Assembly: GCF_002966125.1 (NCBI RefSeq)
Contig: NZ_CP027062.1
Span: 868,001 to 932,000, forward strand
DNA length: 64,000 bases
From: Pukyongia salina
GTDB taxonomy: Bacteria; Bacteroidota; Bacteroidia; Flavobacteriales; Flavobacteriaceae
Direction of reading: 5' to 3'
Part shown: piece by piece, positions 7,056 to 17,700 of the stretch
How positions within the stretch are numbered: position 1 is the stretch's first letter
Layout of the letters: each line of letters starts with the position of its first letter
The notes under the pieces: model-generated
What the model saw: only the letters and a program-made list of their open reading frames with translations
Databases searched by the model: none
Told to the model about the DNA's origin: nothing
Made by a program: the position numbers and the translations under genes

Positions 7056-9809
7056 TTAGTTGTTTTCAGTTGGGTTGAATACGCTTTCTATCACTCGCTG
7101 ATGTCTTTGTAAACTACGTACCGAGCTTCCCGAAGCCGGCGCCGCATACATTTTTCTACTGCAAACCCGCCAATTCCTGGATTCTTCGTAGTGCATCAAC
7201 ATGTGGGAATAAGCCCCCATATTCTTAGGTTCTTCCTGCGCCCATACAATGTCGGTCGCATTTTTATATTTCTTTAATGTCGCAGTTATTTCATCCTTAG
7301 GCAGCGGAAATATTTGCTCTATTCTTACAAGGGCAACATCGTCTCTTTTCAGTTCCTCCTTTTTTTCCAGCAGATCGTAATAGAATTTTCCCGTGAGGAA
7401 TACCAGGGTTTTAATTTTAGAAACCTTAGCATCCGGGTCATCGATTAGCATTTTAAAACTGCCATTCGCCAATTCTTCCCTGGTAGAAACTACTTTCGGA
7501 TGACGAAGCAAACTCTTAGGCGTGAAAACTATCAATGGTTTTCTGAAATCCACTATCATTTGTCTTCGCAACAGATGGTAGAAGTTTGCCGGCGTGGTAC
7601 AATCTGCTACGAACATGTTATCCACAGCACATAATTGTAAATATCGTTCCATACGAGCCGAAGAGTGCTCGGCACCCTGACCTTCATACCCGTGTGGCAG
7701 CAACATCACGAGTCCGTTTTGCAATTTCCATTTATCTTCGGAAGCCGAGATATACTGGTCTATCATGATCTGTGCCCCATTACTGAAATCCCCAAACTGG
7801 GCTTCCCAGATAGTAAGGGTTTTCGGGCTCGCCATGGCATAACCGTAATCAAAACCAACCACTCCATATTCGGATAACAAAGAATTATAAATATAAAAAT
7901 CGCCTTGTTCTCCTTTTAAGTCGTTTAACAATACAATTTCTTCCTCGCTATCCTCCACTTTAACAACTGCATGTCTGTGTGAGAAGGTACCTCGCTCCAC
8001 ATCTTGACCGGACATTCTAACATCGTAACCCTGTGAAAGGAGGGTTCCATAAGCGAGTAATTCGCCCATGGCCCAGTCCAGTTTATTATCTTCAAAGTAC
8101 ATTTTGTGCCGAGCTTCGATCAGCCTGGAGATCTTCCTTAAAAACTTTTTGTCCTCCGGTAACCTGGTGATCACTTCAGCAACCTCATTTAGTTTTTTAA
8201 TATCGACAGTGGTATCGAATGTTTTTACCATACTATCACCTTCGGCATAGTGGAAACCATCCCATTCGTCTTTCATAATGGCGGTGATCTCTGTTTTTTC
8301 CTCTTTACGCGAATCCTCCAGTTTCTCTTCCAGCTTATCCTTATACTCCTGTTCCAGTTGTGCAGTAAATCCTTTATCGATCACTCCTTCCTGTATCAGT
8401 TTCTCTGCATAGATGTCTCTGGGGTTCTTATGTTTGGAAATGGCCTTATATAATTTTGGCTGTGTGAAACGTGGTTCGTCTCCTTCGTTATGTCCGTACT
8501 TCCTGTAACCTAAGAGGTCTATAAACACATCCCGGCCAAATTCCATCCGGAAATCCAGTGCAAATAACATGGCATGAACAACAGCCTCAACATCGTCGGC
8601 ATTCACATGAAGAATTGGCGACAGTGTAACTTTTCCCACATCTGTACAATAGGTAGAGGAGCGACCGTCCAGATAATTTGTGGTAAATCCTACCTGGTTG
8701 TTCACCACAATATGTATAGTTCCCCCGGTTTTATAGGCATCTAGCTGGGCCATTTGAACCACCTCATAAACCAGTCCCTGGCCGGCAATGGCTGCATCGC
8801 CGTGAACCACTATGGGCAGTACCTTACTTATATTGTCTTTAAAGCGTCTGTCTTGCTTGGCTCTGGCTATTCCCTGTACTACAGCCCCCACCGTTTCAAG
8901 GTGAGAAGGGTTTGGTGCGATATTTAAATTTATTTTTTTGCCGCTATCCGTCTGTCTGTTGGACGTCCAACCCAAATGATATTTTACGTCCCCATCGAAG
9001 ATGTCCTGCTCGTAATCCTTCCCGTCGAACTCACTGAAAATATCCTTCGCGCTCTTCCCAAAAATATTAGTAAGGGTACTAAGTCGTCCACGATGCGCCA
9101 TTCCCATTACAAATTCTTCCACGCCCTTTTCGGCGGCATTTTCTATAAGGGTATCTAAAGCAGGGATCAGGCTCTCTCCTCCTTCGAGGGAAAATCGCTT
9201 CTGACCCACATATTTTGTATGAAGAAAGTTCTCGAAGGCAACGGCTTCATTTAACTTTTTTAGGATATGTTTCTTCTGCTCAGGGCTGTATTTGGGTTGA
9301 TTGTCATTTACATTGAGCTTTTTCTGGATCCATTCGATCTCTTCCGGCTTTCGAATATACATATACTCGATACCGATACTGCTGCAATAAATACTTTCAA
9401 GATGGCGAATGATCTCTTCCAGGGTAGCTTCTCCAATTCCAATAACCTCACCAGCCTGAAATTTTGTATGAAGATCATCCTGCGACAATCCAAAGTTTTC
9501 GATGTCCAGAGTTGGGCTATATTTCCGCCTTTCTCTTACAGGGTTGGTTTTAGTGAACAAATGTCCCCTGCTTCGGTAACCATCGATTAGGCGTATTACC
9601 TGAAATTCCTTTTGTACGGCTTCAGGAATCTCTGCCATGCCACCTTCAATTCCAAGGGCTTCCAGAGAACCATTTTCAATTCCGAAGTCAAAGCCTTGAA
9701 AAAATGCTCTCCAACTAGGTTCAACCGTATCGGGGAATTGTAAATATTTATCGTATAGTTCGGCGATATAAGCAGGATGTACCGCGTTGAGAAAAGAATA
9801 TCGATCCAT
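7056..9809 (-). CDS. odhA: 2-oxoglutarate dehydrogenase E1 component
   Basis: This thiamine-diphosphate-dependent E1 subunit of 917 aa decarboxylates 2-oxoglutarate and passes the succinyl group to the lipoyl arm of OdhB. The N-terminal segment (VHPAYIAELYDKYLQFPDTV) is the E2-binding extension typical of OGDH E1. Further family landmarks are MGMAHRGRLSTLTNIF, the ThDP-binding region HGDAAIAGQGLVYE with NNQVGFTT, and the transketolase-like C-terminal half with LPHGYEGQGAEHSSARMERY. Length is normal. A TAnnTTTG promoter element lies at 9848-9855 on the reverse strand, so odhA is the first gene of the unit. Confidence 0.97.
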   Translation of the reverse strand: MDRYSFLNAVHPAYIAELYDKYLQFPDTVEPSWRAFFQGFDFGIENGSLEALGIEGGMAEIPEAVQKEFQVIRLIDGYRSRGHLFTKTNPVRERRKYSPTLDIENFGLSQDDLHTKFQAGEVIGIGEATLEEIIRHLESIYCSSIGIEYMYIRKPEEIEWIQKKLNVNDNQPKYSPEQKKHILKKLNEAVAFENFLHTKYVGQKRFSLEGGESLIPALDTLIENAAEKGVEEFVMGMAHRGRLSTLTNIFGKSAKDIFSEFDGKDYEQDIFDGDVKYHLGWTSNRQTDSGKKINLNIAPNPSHLETVGAVVQGIARAKQDRRFKDNISKVLPIVVHGDAAIAGQGLVYEVVQMAQLDAYKTGGTIHIVVNNQVGFTTNYLDGRSSTYCTDVGKVTLSPILHVNADDVEAVVHAMLFALDFRMEFGRDVFIDLLGYRKYGHNEGDEPRFTQPKLYKAISKHKNPRDIYAEKLIQEGVIDKGFTAQLEQEYKDKLEEKLEDSRKEEKTEITAIMKDEWDGFHYAEGDSMVKTFDTTVDIKKLNEVAEVITRLPEDKKFLRKISRLIEARHKMYFEDNKLDWAMGELLAYGTLLSQGYDVRMSGQDVERGTFSHRHAVVKVEDSEEEIVLLNDLKGEQGDFYIYNSLLSEYGVVGFDYGYAMASPKTLTIWEAQFGDFSNGAQIMIDQYISASEDKWKLQNGLVMLLPHGYEGQGAEHSSARMERYLQLCAVDNMFVADCTTPANFYHLLRRQMIVDFRKPLIVFTPKSLLRHPKVVSTREELANGSFKMLIDDPDAKVSKIKTLVFLTGKFYYDLLEKKEELKRDDVALVRIEQIFPLPKDEITATLKKYKNATDIVWAQEEPKNMGAYSHMLMHYEESRNWRVCSRKMYAAPASGSSVRSLQRHQRVIESVFNPTENN

Positions 9810-9847
9810 TGTAGAGATTATCGAGGCTATTATATTGATAAACTATA

Positions 9848-9855
9848 CAAAAATA
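9848..9855 (-). promoter_or_regulatory. Putative -7 element for odhAB
   Basis: Read on the reverse strand this is TATTTTTG, an exact match to the Bacteroidota -7 consensus TAnnTTTG, 39 bp upstream of the odhA start. A clear -33 TTG at standard spacing was not found. Confidence 0.5.
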
Positions 9856-9923
9856 CAACAAATCCAATAACTTGCTCTTTTAATATTATATATTTATCGG
9901 TATAAATCATTAAAGTTTTCCCA

Positions 9924-10454
9924 ATGAAATGTTGTCGTAACATATCTATTTATCTGCTCCTTAGCATACTTTTAGGATGTTCTTTCCAATCGGTCGCCCA
10001 GGAACAAAAAGCTCCCTCACAGTTTTGGCAGCATGTTCGATTTGGAGGTGGGATTGGACTTAGTTTTGGTAATGGCTTCTTTAGTGGGACACTTGCACCC
10101 AGTGCGATCTATCAGTTCGATGAACGTTGGGCAATGGGTCTGGGATTGAACGGAACTTACAACAAACAGAAGGATACATATTCCTCAACTATTCTTGGTG
10201 GAAATGTAATTACATTGTATAACGTCATTCCCGAAATCCAGTTATCTGCCGAATTTGAAGAATTGAATGTGAATCGATCCTACGATTCTCGCCTTGGCCT
10301 GGAAGACGATAATTATTGGTATCCGGCTTTATTTCTTGGAGCGGGGTTTAGAACCAACAATATAACTGTTGGGATACGATACGATGTACTTTACGACGAA
10401 ACAGATAGTATTTACGCAAATGCGTGGATGCCGTTCTTCAGGGTATATTTTTAA
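9924..10454 (+). CDS. Predicted small outer-membrane beta-barrel protein
   Basis: This is a 176-aa protein with a hydrophobic signal sequence (about 1-25, ending FQSVAQ). The mature part is rich in Gly, aromatic residues and alternating hydrophobics (FGGGIGLSFGNGFFSG, YQFDERWAMGLGLNG) and ends in an aromatic strand, WMPFFRVYF. This is the pattern of an eight-stranded outer-membrane barrel. A Cys at position 19 in the signal region (LLGCSFQ) could alternatively be a lipobox. It diverges from odhA, and its stop overlaps the stop of the convergent prenyl synthase gene by 4 bp. The function is unknown. Its place beside odhA should not be taken as evidence of enzymatic activity. Confidence 0.75.
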   Translation: MKCCRNISIYLLLSILLGCSFQSVAQEQKAPSQFWQHVRFGGGIGLSFGNGFFSGTLAPSAIYQFDERWAMGLGLNGTYNKQKDTYSSTILGGNVITLYNVIPEIQLSAEFEELNVNRSYDSRLGLEDDNYWYPALFLGAGFRTNNITVGIRYDVLYDETDSIYANAWMPFFRVYF

Positions 10455-11425
10455 ACTTTTCTACGCATGAGCCAGGCTCCGAAATTGCGTAATTCTTCTT
10501 TTCTTTCTTCCGAGATCTTAATGGTATTTAATACCTCATTGGCCGTTTGCGTATAATGTGCTATTTCTTTTTCTGTTGCTGAAACGGCACCCGAATTCTC
10601 AAATATTCGTTTTACTATCGCCACTTTATCTGAAGGATCCTTCGGACTAATACTGAACAGATGCCTTAGTTCGGCCGCTTCGGAAGGTGATGATCTTTCC
10701 AGGGCAGTGAGATATAAGAACGTTTTTTTGTTGGCTATGATATCGCCGCCCACCTGTTTTCCGAAAGTATCCGGATTTCCGAAGGCATCGAGGTAATCAT
10801 CCTGTAACTGAAAAGCAATTCCCAAATTCCTTCCAAATTCGAATAAGCTGGTTTTACAAGCTGTAGATGCACCTGCCACGATGGCTCCCATCTTCATTGC
10901 TGCACCAATAAGGACAGCTGTCTTGCAATCTATCATTTTTATATATTCATCCAGTCGAACATCGTCGCGACGTTCAAAATCCACGTCGTATTGCTGTCCT
11001 TCACAAACCTGGATCGCGGTTTTACTAAACAGACGTGCTAATTCCCGGAATAAAGCAGATTCGTAATCCTCGAACAGCCTATATGCCAGAATCAACATTG
11101 CGTCCCCCGAGAGAATTCCCGTATTGAGATCCCATTTTTCATGAACCGTCTCCTTTTTTCGCCTTAAAGGAGCATTATCCATTATGTCATCGTGAATGAG
11201 CGAAAAATTATGGAAAAGTTCAACGGCCAGGGCAGCGTTCATTGCCTTGTGATAATCAACTTCAAAAAAATCGCAACACATCAAAGTGAGAATGGGCCGT
11301 AAACGTTTCCCACCAAGGTCTAAGATATATTTTATTGGCTCATATAGTTGAGTTGGTTCCTGAATAGTAACCGCCTTATCCAAATGTTCTTCCAGAGAAT
11401 TACTGTATTTCTTCAATAGATCCAT
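10451..11425 (-). CDS. Polyprenyl (geranylgeranyl/farnesyl-type) diphosphate synthase
   Basis: This 324-aa trans-isoprenyl diphosphate synthase condenses isopentenyl diphosphate onto allylic diphosphates. The first aspartate-rich motif is D79-D80-I-M-D83 followed by NAPLRR, and the second is D208-D209-Y-L-D212 in FQLQDDYLDAFG. GGKRLRP at 39-45 binds the diphosphate. The residues before the first motif (FSLIHDDIMD) lack an obvious bulky chain-length stop that I can interpret, so C15, C20 and longer products remain possible. It would supply precursors made by Dxs (27.5 kb) to quinone, carotenoid or undecaprenyl pathways. Confidence 0.92.
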   Translation of the reverse strand: MDLLKKYSNSLEEHLDKAVTIQEPTQLYEPIKYILDLGGKRLRPILTLMCCDFFEVDYHKAMNAALAVELFHNFSLIHDDIMDNAPLRRKKETVHEKWDLNTGILSGDAMLILAYRLFEDYESALFRELARLFSKTAIQVCEGQQYDVDFERRDDVRLDEYIKMIDCKTAVLIGAAMKMGAIVAGASTACKTSLFEFGRNLGIAFQLQDDYLDAFGNPDTFGKQVGGDIIANKKTFLYLTALERSSPSEAAELRHLFSISPKDPSDKVAIVKRIFENSGAVSATEKEIAHYTQTANEVLNTIKISEERKEELRNFGAWLMRRKV

Positions 11426-11546
11426 TCACGAAAAATTTCCTGCTAAAATACGGCTTGTTGGGATATTAGTTAAGAATGTGACGATAAAAAGGAAAAGTCT
11501 TCCTGAACAGGTATGTTAAATAAATCTAAAACTTAGGAAACTTTTA

Positions 11547-11577
11547 TTGTTTTTTAAGTTTCCTTGATGTAGTTTTG
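11547..11577 (+). promoter_or_regulatory. Promoter of the tetR-tolC-RND operon
   Basis: TTG at 11547-11549 and TAGTTTTG at 11570-11577 match the Bacteroidota -33/-7 consensus with a 20-bp spacer. The TetR start codon follows 9 bp later, giving a very short leader. Confidence 0.65.
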
Positions 11578-11585
11578 CCCCTCCT

Positions 11586-12197
11586 ATGAAAGATAAGATT
11601 ATACAAAAGGCAGCAGAAATGTTCATCACACTAGGCTTTAAAAGTGTGACCATGGATGATATTGCAAACGAACTTGCGATTTCAAAAAAAACGATCTACA
11701 CTCATTTTAAAAATAAATCTCAACTGGTTCACGAGGTTACCATGAGTGTATTCGAGACGATTTCTTATGGAATCGATTGTATTTGTGAACTTCGTAAAAA
11801 TCCTATCGAAGAATTGTACGAGATAAAACGTCTGGTGATGGTTCATCTTAAAAATGAGCGTTCCTCACCCCAATATCAACTTCAGAAATACTATCCCGAA
11901 ATCCACGAAGCATTAAAGGCAAACCATTATCAGAAAATGAGTGAATGTACTTTGCGAAATCTGAAACGCGGTGTGGAAATGGGACTTTATCGTGAAAACC
12001 TGGATATAGATTTTGTCTCTCGTATCTACTTCATTGGAGTAAATGGAATAAAAGACGAAGTATTATTCCCACCATCCAAATTTCAAAAAGACAAGATATT
12101 CGACGATTATCTGGAGTATCATTTACGAGGGATCGTAACCAAAGAAGGATTAAAAACTCTTAACCAATTCATTAATTCAACAGTGCATAATGCGTAA
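11586..12197 (+). CDS. TetR/AcrR family transcriptional regulator
   Basis: This 203-aa regulator has an N-terminal TetR helix-turn-helix: AAEMFITLGFKSVTMDDIA, then ELAISKKTIYTHFKNKSQLV at about residues 25-50. The remaining alpha-helical domain should bind an effector and mediate dimerisation. It is the first gene of the efflux operon and overlaps the tolC homologue start by 8 bp, so it is most simply a local repressor of its own pump operon. The inducing ligand is unknown. Confidence 0.93.
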   Translation: MKDKIIQKAAEMFITLGFKSVTMDDIANELAISKKTIYTHFKNKSQLVHEVTMSVFETISYGIDCICELRKNPIEELYEIKRLVMVHLKNERSSPQYQLQKYYPEIHEALKANHYQKMSECTLRNLKRGVEMGLYRENLDIDFVSRIYFIGVNGIKDEVLFPPSKFQKDKIFDDYLEYHLRGIVTKEGLKTLNQFINSTVHNA

Positions 12198-13542
12198 CTT
12201 TTTAGCTTTTCTAATTCTGTGTACAGGTGTGATCACATCCAACGCACAAGATAACAGGGATTATAAATTTTCACTCGAAGAAGCCATTTCTTTTGCACTC
12301 GACAGCAACTATACTGCGATCAATTCGAGGAGAGATATTGCCAAAGCCATCAAGCGAAAGTGGGAAACAACAGCTACCGGATTGCCACAGCTTAGTGCCG
12401 GAGTAAATTATCAAAACAACCTCAAGCAGCCAGTATCTTTAATTCCTTCTGAATTTGTTGGTGGAGAGCCAGGTACGTTCGTGCCTGTGATCTTCGGGAC
12501 CAAACAGCTTGCTTCTGCTACGGCCACGATCGAACAACTAATTTTCGATGGGAGTTATCTGGTAGGGCTTCAGGCGGCCAGGGCGTTCCTTGATTATTCT
12601 GAAAATGCCGATGAAAAAATAAGGCTAGAGATAAGAAAGGGAGTGATTAACGCCTATGCCAGCGTGCTACTGTCTGAAGAGCTCATAACTATTTTTCAGA
12701 AGAACAAAAACACCCTGGAACAAAATCTGTTCGAGATCCGGCAAACCTTTGAAAACGGTTTGGCCGAAGAAGAGGATGTAGAACAACTGGAGATCACTTT
12801 ACTGGATGTGCAAACGCAATTAAGTAATGCTACCCGAACCAATATCATTTCCAGGCAGATGTTCAATGTAGCTTTGGGAATCGATATAAACGAACAAGTT
12901 GTCCTTACCGAAAATCTGAATCAACTCACCCAACAGAATATAAGTCTCGATATAATGAGTTCGAATTTGAGTGTGGAGGAAAATATCGACTATAAAATTG
13001 CCTTTAACCTAACAGAGCAAAGATCACTGGAGTTAAAACTTGAAAAAAGCAGGGCTCTTCCCAGCCTGAATGCTTATGTAAATTATGGCACCCAGGCTTA
13101 TAGCAACGAATTCAGCTTCTTAGATACCAACCAGCAATGGTTCCAGTCTTCTACACTTGGAGTGTCGATGAATATTCCTATCCTTAGCAGTGGTATGCGC
13201 GGTGCGAGAACGCAGCAGGCTCGTATCGCCCTGGACCAGGCCGAATCTCAGCTGGAAGAGACAAAACAAAATATTCAGCTTGAGTACGCCTCTGCCTTAA
13301 ATACCTATCAATTTCAGTTGGAGAATTACCAGAATTCGAAGAAAAACTTACAACTAGCCGAACGCATTGAGCAGAAGAACCAAATTAAATTCACAGAAGG
13401 GCTTGCTTCGAGTTTCGAACTACGGCAGGCACAAACACAATTATACACTGCCCAGCAGCAATATATCCAATCGATGCTGGACATCATTAATGCAAAGACA
13501 GAATTGGAAACCGTTCTTAACATACCTCAACTAAAAAACTAA
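12190..13542 (+). CDS. TolC family outer-membrane efflux protein
   Basis: This 450-aa outer-membrane channel protein has a signal peptide (about 1-19, ending TSNAQ) and two OEP repeats forming the alpha-barrel. It is rich in Gln, Asn and Glu heptads, for example around EDVEQLEITLLDVQTQLSNA and at the C-terminal coil (SFELRQAQTQLYTAQQQYIQ). It is the exit duct for the RND pump encoded by the next two genes. It is translationally coupled to the upstream tetR gene by an 8-bp overlap and separated from the adaptor gene by 21 bp. Confidence 0.95.
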   Translation: MRNFLAFLILCTGVITSNAQDNRDYKFSLEEAISFALDSNYTAINSRRDIAKAIKRKWETTATGLPQLSAGVNYQNNLKQPVSLIPSEFVGGEPGTFVPVIFGTKQLASATATIEQLIFDGSYLVGLQAARAFLDYSENADEKIRLEIRKGVINAYASVLLSEELITIFQKNKNTLEQNLFEIRQTFENGLAEEEDVEQLEITLLDVQTQLSNATRTNIISRQMFNVALGIDINEQVVLTENLNQLTQQNISLDIMSSNLSVEENIDYKIAFNLTEQRSLELKLEKSRALPSLNAYVNYGTQAYSNEFSFLDTNQQWFQSSTLGVSMNIPILSSGMRGARTQQARIALDQAESQLEETKQNIQLEYASALNTYQFQLENYQNSKKNLQLAERIEQKNQIKFTEGLASSFELRQAQTQLYTAQQQYIQSMLDIINAKTELETVLNIPQLKN

Positions 13543-13563
13543 TAACACCACACAACATTTAAA

Positions 13564-14742
13564 ATGAAAAAACTAACTATTTCTCTGTTGCTTCTTATCG
13601 TTATCACCTCTTGCGGAGGTGATGGTAAATCTGTGGAAGCTATCATCGAATCCGGTTCGCTGGAAGACATAAGGGCCAAACGTGCAGAATTTGTTACCCA
13701 ACAGCAGGAGATCAATTCTCAACTGGAACAGATCGACGCGGCCATCGCAAAGCTGGATACCGTGAAAAAATTACCCCTGGTAACCACCTTTAAAGCGCTA
13801 GCCCGGGATTTCGATCATTTTCTGGAGATTCAGGGCGACGTAGACACCAAATTGAACATAGTTCTCTACCCGGAATACAACGGGGTTTTATCCAGGGTTT
13901 ATGTGAAGGATGGACAAAAAGTAGTGAAAGGTCAACTATTGGCGTCGATAGACGACGGGGGGTTGTCTCAACAACTTGCACAAATGGAAGTACAAGCCAA
14001 TCTGGCAAAAACCACCTTCGAACGCCAGGAGCGACTTTGGAACCAGAAGATAGGTAGTGAGATCCAGTATTTACAGGCTAAAACCAACTACGAAGCACAG
14101 CAAAATGCAGTAAACCAAATGAAGGCACAGCTAGGAAAAACTACCATTAGAGCTCCTTTTTCAGGTATAGTGGATGATATCATCACTGAACAGGGAACGG
14201 TGGTAAGCGCCGGCCAGACTCCGGTTATTCGTTTGGTAAACCTAAACGACATGTATATAAGTGCAGAAATCCCGGAAGTATATCTGGGCAGTGTTTCGGA
14301 AGGAAAGGATGTTGAGGTGTTTTTCCCGGTACTTGGTGATACAGTTAACGCCAAGGTAAGACAGGTAGGGAATTATATTAACCCAACTAACCGAACTTTT
14401 AAGATAGAAGTAAATGTTCCTAACCAGAACAAAAAAATAAAGCCAAATCTAACGGCTAAATTAAAGATCAATGATTATAGCAATCCGGAGGCTATCCTAA
14501 TTCCTCAAAGTGTTTTGTCTGAAAACGCAAATGGCGATCAATACGTCTACGTGGCGAGTAATATGAACGGAGAAAATGAAGCGGTGGCAAAACGAACTTT
14601 TGTAAATACCGGAAAGACTCAGGGAGATTATGTTGAAATACTTGATGGGATCTCCAATGGGGATACGGTAGTACGTGAAGGTGCACGAAGCGTAAAAGAC
14701 GGGCAATCCATAAAAATCTTAAAGGTAGAAGTCGATGAGTAA
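13564..14742 (+). CDS. RND efflux periplasmic adaptor (membrane fusion) lipoprotein
   Basis: This 392-aa membrane-fusion protein bridges the RND pump and the TolC channel. A lipoprotein signal ends at Cys17 (VITSCGG), so it should be anchored by lipid in the inner membrane. Residues 25-60 form a coiled coil, followed by a biotinyl-lipoyl-like half motif (YPEYNGVLSRVYVKDGQKV), the alpha-hairpin, the second lipoyl half (TTIRAPFSGIVDDI) and beta-barrel and membrane-proximal domains. The short predicted N-terminal coil before the lipoyl domain is common in Bacteroidota homologues. It overlaps the pump gene by 8 bp. Confidence 0.95.
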   Translation: MKKLTISLLLLIVITSCGGDGKSVEAIIESGSLEDIRAKRAEFVTQQQEINSQLEQIDAAIAKLDTVKKLPLVTTFKALARDFDHFLEIQGDVDTKLNIVLYPEYNGVLSRVYVKDGQKVVKGQLLASIDDGGLSQQLAQMEVQANLAKTTFERQERLWNQKIGSEIQYLQAKTNYEAQQNAVNQMKAQLGKTTIRAPFSGIVDDIITEQGTVVSAGQTPVIRLVNLNDMYISAEIPEVYLGSVSEGKDVEVFFPVLGDTVNAKVRQVGNYINPTNRTFKIEVNVPNQNKKIKPNLTAKLKINDYSNPEAILIPQSVLSENANGDQYVYVASNMNGENEAVAKRTFVNTGKTQGDYVEILDGISNGDTVVREGARSVKDGQSIKILKVEVDE

Positions 14743-17700
14743 GAAGAAATTACAAGTAAACAAGGAATTTGGTCTTTCTTCTTGGGCAATTGAGAATAAA
14801 ACGACCATCTATGTGATGATCGCGATTATACTATTCCTTGGCGGGTCTGCCTATTTCGATATGCCACGGGAAAGCTTTCCGGAAATAAAGGAGACCAAGA
14901 TCTATATAAGTACTCCTTATCCCGGTAATACTGCCGAGGATATAGAACGACTTATCATCGATCCACTGGAGGACCGTCTGAAAAATATTAGCAATGTAGT
15001 AGAGATCGTATCAACCTCACAGGAGGATTATGGGATTATCACGGTTGAATTTGATGAAGATATTACCGTTGAAGAAGCCAAGTTGAAGGTTAAGGATGAA
15101 GTAGATAGTGAAAAGGCAGGAGAAGATTGGCCTACTTTTAATAATGCCAAGGTAGAACCCAACGTGTTCGACCTCAATTTTTCGGAAGAAACCCCCATTA
15201 GTAATATTAACATTAAAGGAAATTATCCAACCACCAAGTTAAAGGAGTATGCCGAATACCTGGAAGATAAGATAGAAGATCTTCCTGAGATCAAACAGGC
15301 AGATATTCGAGGAGCCCAGGAAAAGGAGGTGGAAGTAGCCGTAGATGTGTATAAAATGATGGCGGCCAAGGTAAGTTTCGACGATGTTATCAACGCCATT
15401 CGAAACGGCAATGTAACCATGTCTGCTGGGAACCTTGTAACCAGTGGGCAGAGACGTACCATTCGTTTACTTGGTGAAGTAGAAACCCCGAACGAGCTTG
15501 ATAATTTTGTTGTAAAATCTGAAAACGGCGCTGTCTATTTAAAGGATATAGCCACGGTTAGATTCAAAGAAGAAGAGAAAACAACCTACGCTCGCGAATT
15601 TGGAACCGGGGTGGTGATGCTAGATGTGAAGAAACGAGCGGGTAAAAATATGGTGGAGGCAGCAAGAAAGATTGAAACTATTGTAGAAGAGGCTCGTGAA
15701 AATGTATTTCCACAGGATGTCGAGGTTACAATCGCAAACGATCAGTCTGCAAAAACCATTAACCAGGTAGATGATCTGGTAAACAACATCATCTTTGGGA
15801 TCATCCTGGTGGTAACTGTACTGATGTTCTTCCTCGGTTTCCGGAATGCCCTCTTTGTAGGATTTGCCATCCCTATGTCGATGTTCATGTCGTTCATGAT
15901 ATTGTCCGGGCTGGGATATACTATGAACACTATGATTCTTTTTGCCTTGATCATGGGGCTGGGAATGCTGGTGGATAATGGGATTGTGGTTGTGGAGAAT
16001 GTGTACAGGCTAATGGATGAGGAAGGCATGTCCCGCATTCAGGCGGCAAAAAAAGGAATAGGAGAAATTGCCTTTCCAATAATTATTTCTACAGCGACTA
16101 CAGTGGCTGCCTTTGTTCCGTTAGGGCTTTGGCCTGGTGTAATGGGTGAGTTTATGATCTATTTCCCGATCACCTTATCGGTTGTTCTGGGATCCTCTCT
16201 TTTCGTAGCTATTTTCTTTAATTCCATGCTTGTTTCTCAATTTATGGAAACCGATGAGAAGAATTTAACCCGAAAGCAGCTTATTAGGATCTCTATTATT
16301 TTAGGTGGTTTTGGAACCCTGATCCTAATATTTGGAGGTCCAATGCGTGGCTTAGGATCACTCATGATCGTTGTGGCGATCATGTTCTGGATATATCGTT
16401 ATTTTCTAAAACGGGCAGCTTTGTATTTCCAGCGAAATATTTTAAGCTGGATGGAACGGAAATACACAAATTTTCTTTCGCGAGCGTTAACCGGGTGGCG
16501 ATCTGTAGGTTTTGTGGTGGGCACATTTCTACTGTTGTTTATTGTTTTTGGATTGTTTGGTGCATCTATTGGAAGTCAGCGAACCAGTGTTGAGTTCTTC
16601 CCAGACAATAAGCCAAACCAGATCGTGGTGTATATTGAGTATCCACAGGGAACCGATATCAACAAAACGAATGCTATCACCAAGGAAATAGAACAACGCG
16701 TGTATGACGTCCTCAATGAAGGAACGTATATGGATGAGGGCTACAATTATATGGTTGAATCTGCTGTTTCCCAGGTTGGTGAAGGTGCAGGAAATCCACA
16801 GACAGATGGAGGATCTGCTGCCGAAATGCCTCATAGGGGTAAGATAACCGCTACTTTACGTGAATATAAATTTAGGCGGGGTGAAGATTCTGAATTGCTT
16901 CGGAAGAAAGTACAGGAATCTCTCAAGGGTATTTATCCCGGAGTTGCGATCTCTGTTGAAAAGGACATGGTAGGGCCACCAGTAGGTTACCCCATTAATA
17001 TTGAGATCGAAGGTGAGGATTATGACGAGTTGATCCAAACCGCCGAAGAAATGCGGAATTTCATCAATACCAAGAACATAGCCGGGATCGATGAATTAAA
17101 GATAGATGTTAATAAGGGTAAACCTGCCATGCAGGTATATGTAGACCGCGAAAAAGCCGGGGAATTGGGCGTTGCAGCCGGACAAGTAGCTACCCAGCTA
17201 AGACGATCCCTGTTTGGAGAAAAGGCAGGAGTTTATAAGAAAGATGGAGAAGACTACGACATCTATGTTCGGTTCAATGAAGATATCAAATACAACAAAA
17301 GTGCGTTGTTCAACCAGAACATTATTTTCCGGGATCAGGCTACAGGGCAGATCAAAGAAATTCCTGTTTCTGCTGTAACCAGCGAAAAGAACACCTCATC
17401 CTTTAGCGCTATTAAGCATAGGGACGCCAAACGTGTTGTAACAGTTTATTCGGCATTACAAGCAGGATACACAGATGCTGGAGCCATAGTATCTCAGATC
17501 CAGGCCGAAATGGCAAATTATAAAAATCTGCCCGAAAATGTGAAAATTGATTATACCGGACAGATAGAGGAACAGAACAAACAGATGGCGTTCTTAATGG
17601 GTGCCTTCTTTTCGGGTCTAGGTCTTATAATGCTAATTCTCATCTTCCAGTTTAGTTCCATCTCTAAACCTACCATCATCATGATCGCCATATTCCTAAG

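Noticed and set aside
9924-10454. Possible 2-oxoglutarate-related enzyme because it adjoins odhA
   Set aside because: It has a signal peptide and barrel-like strands and no enzymatic motif. The adjacency is divergent and not operonic.
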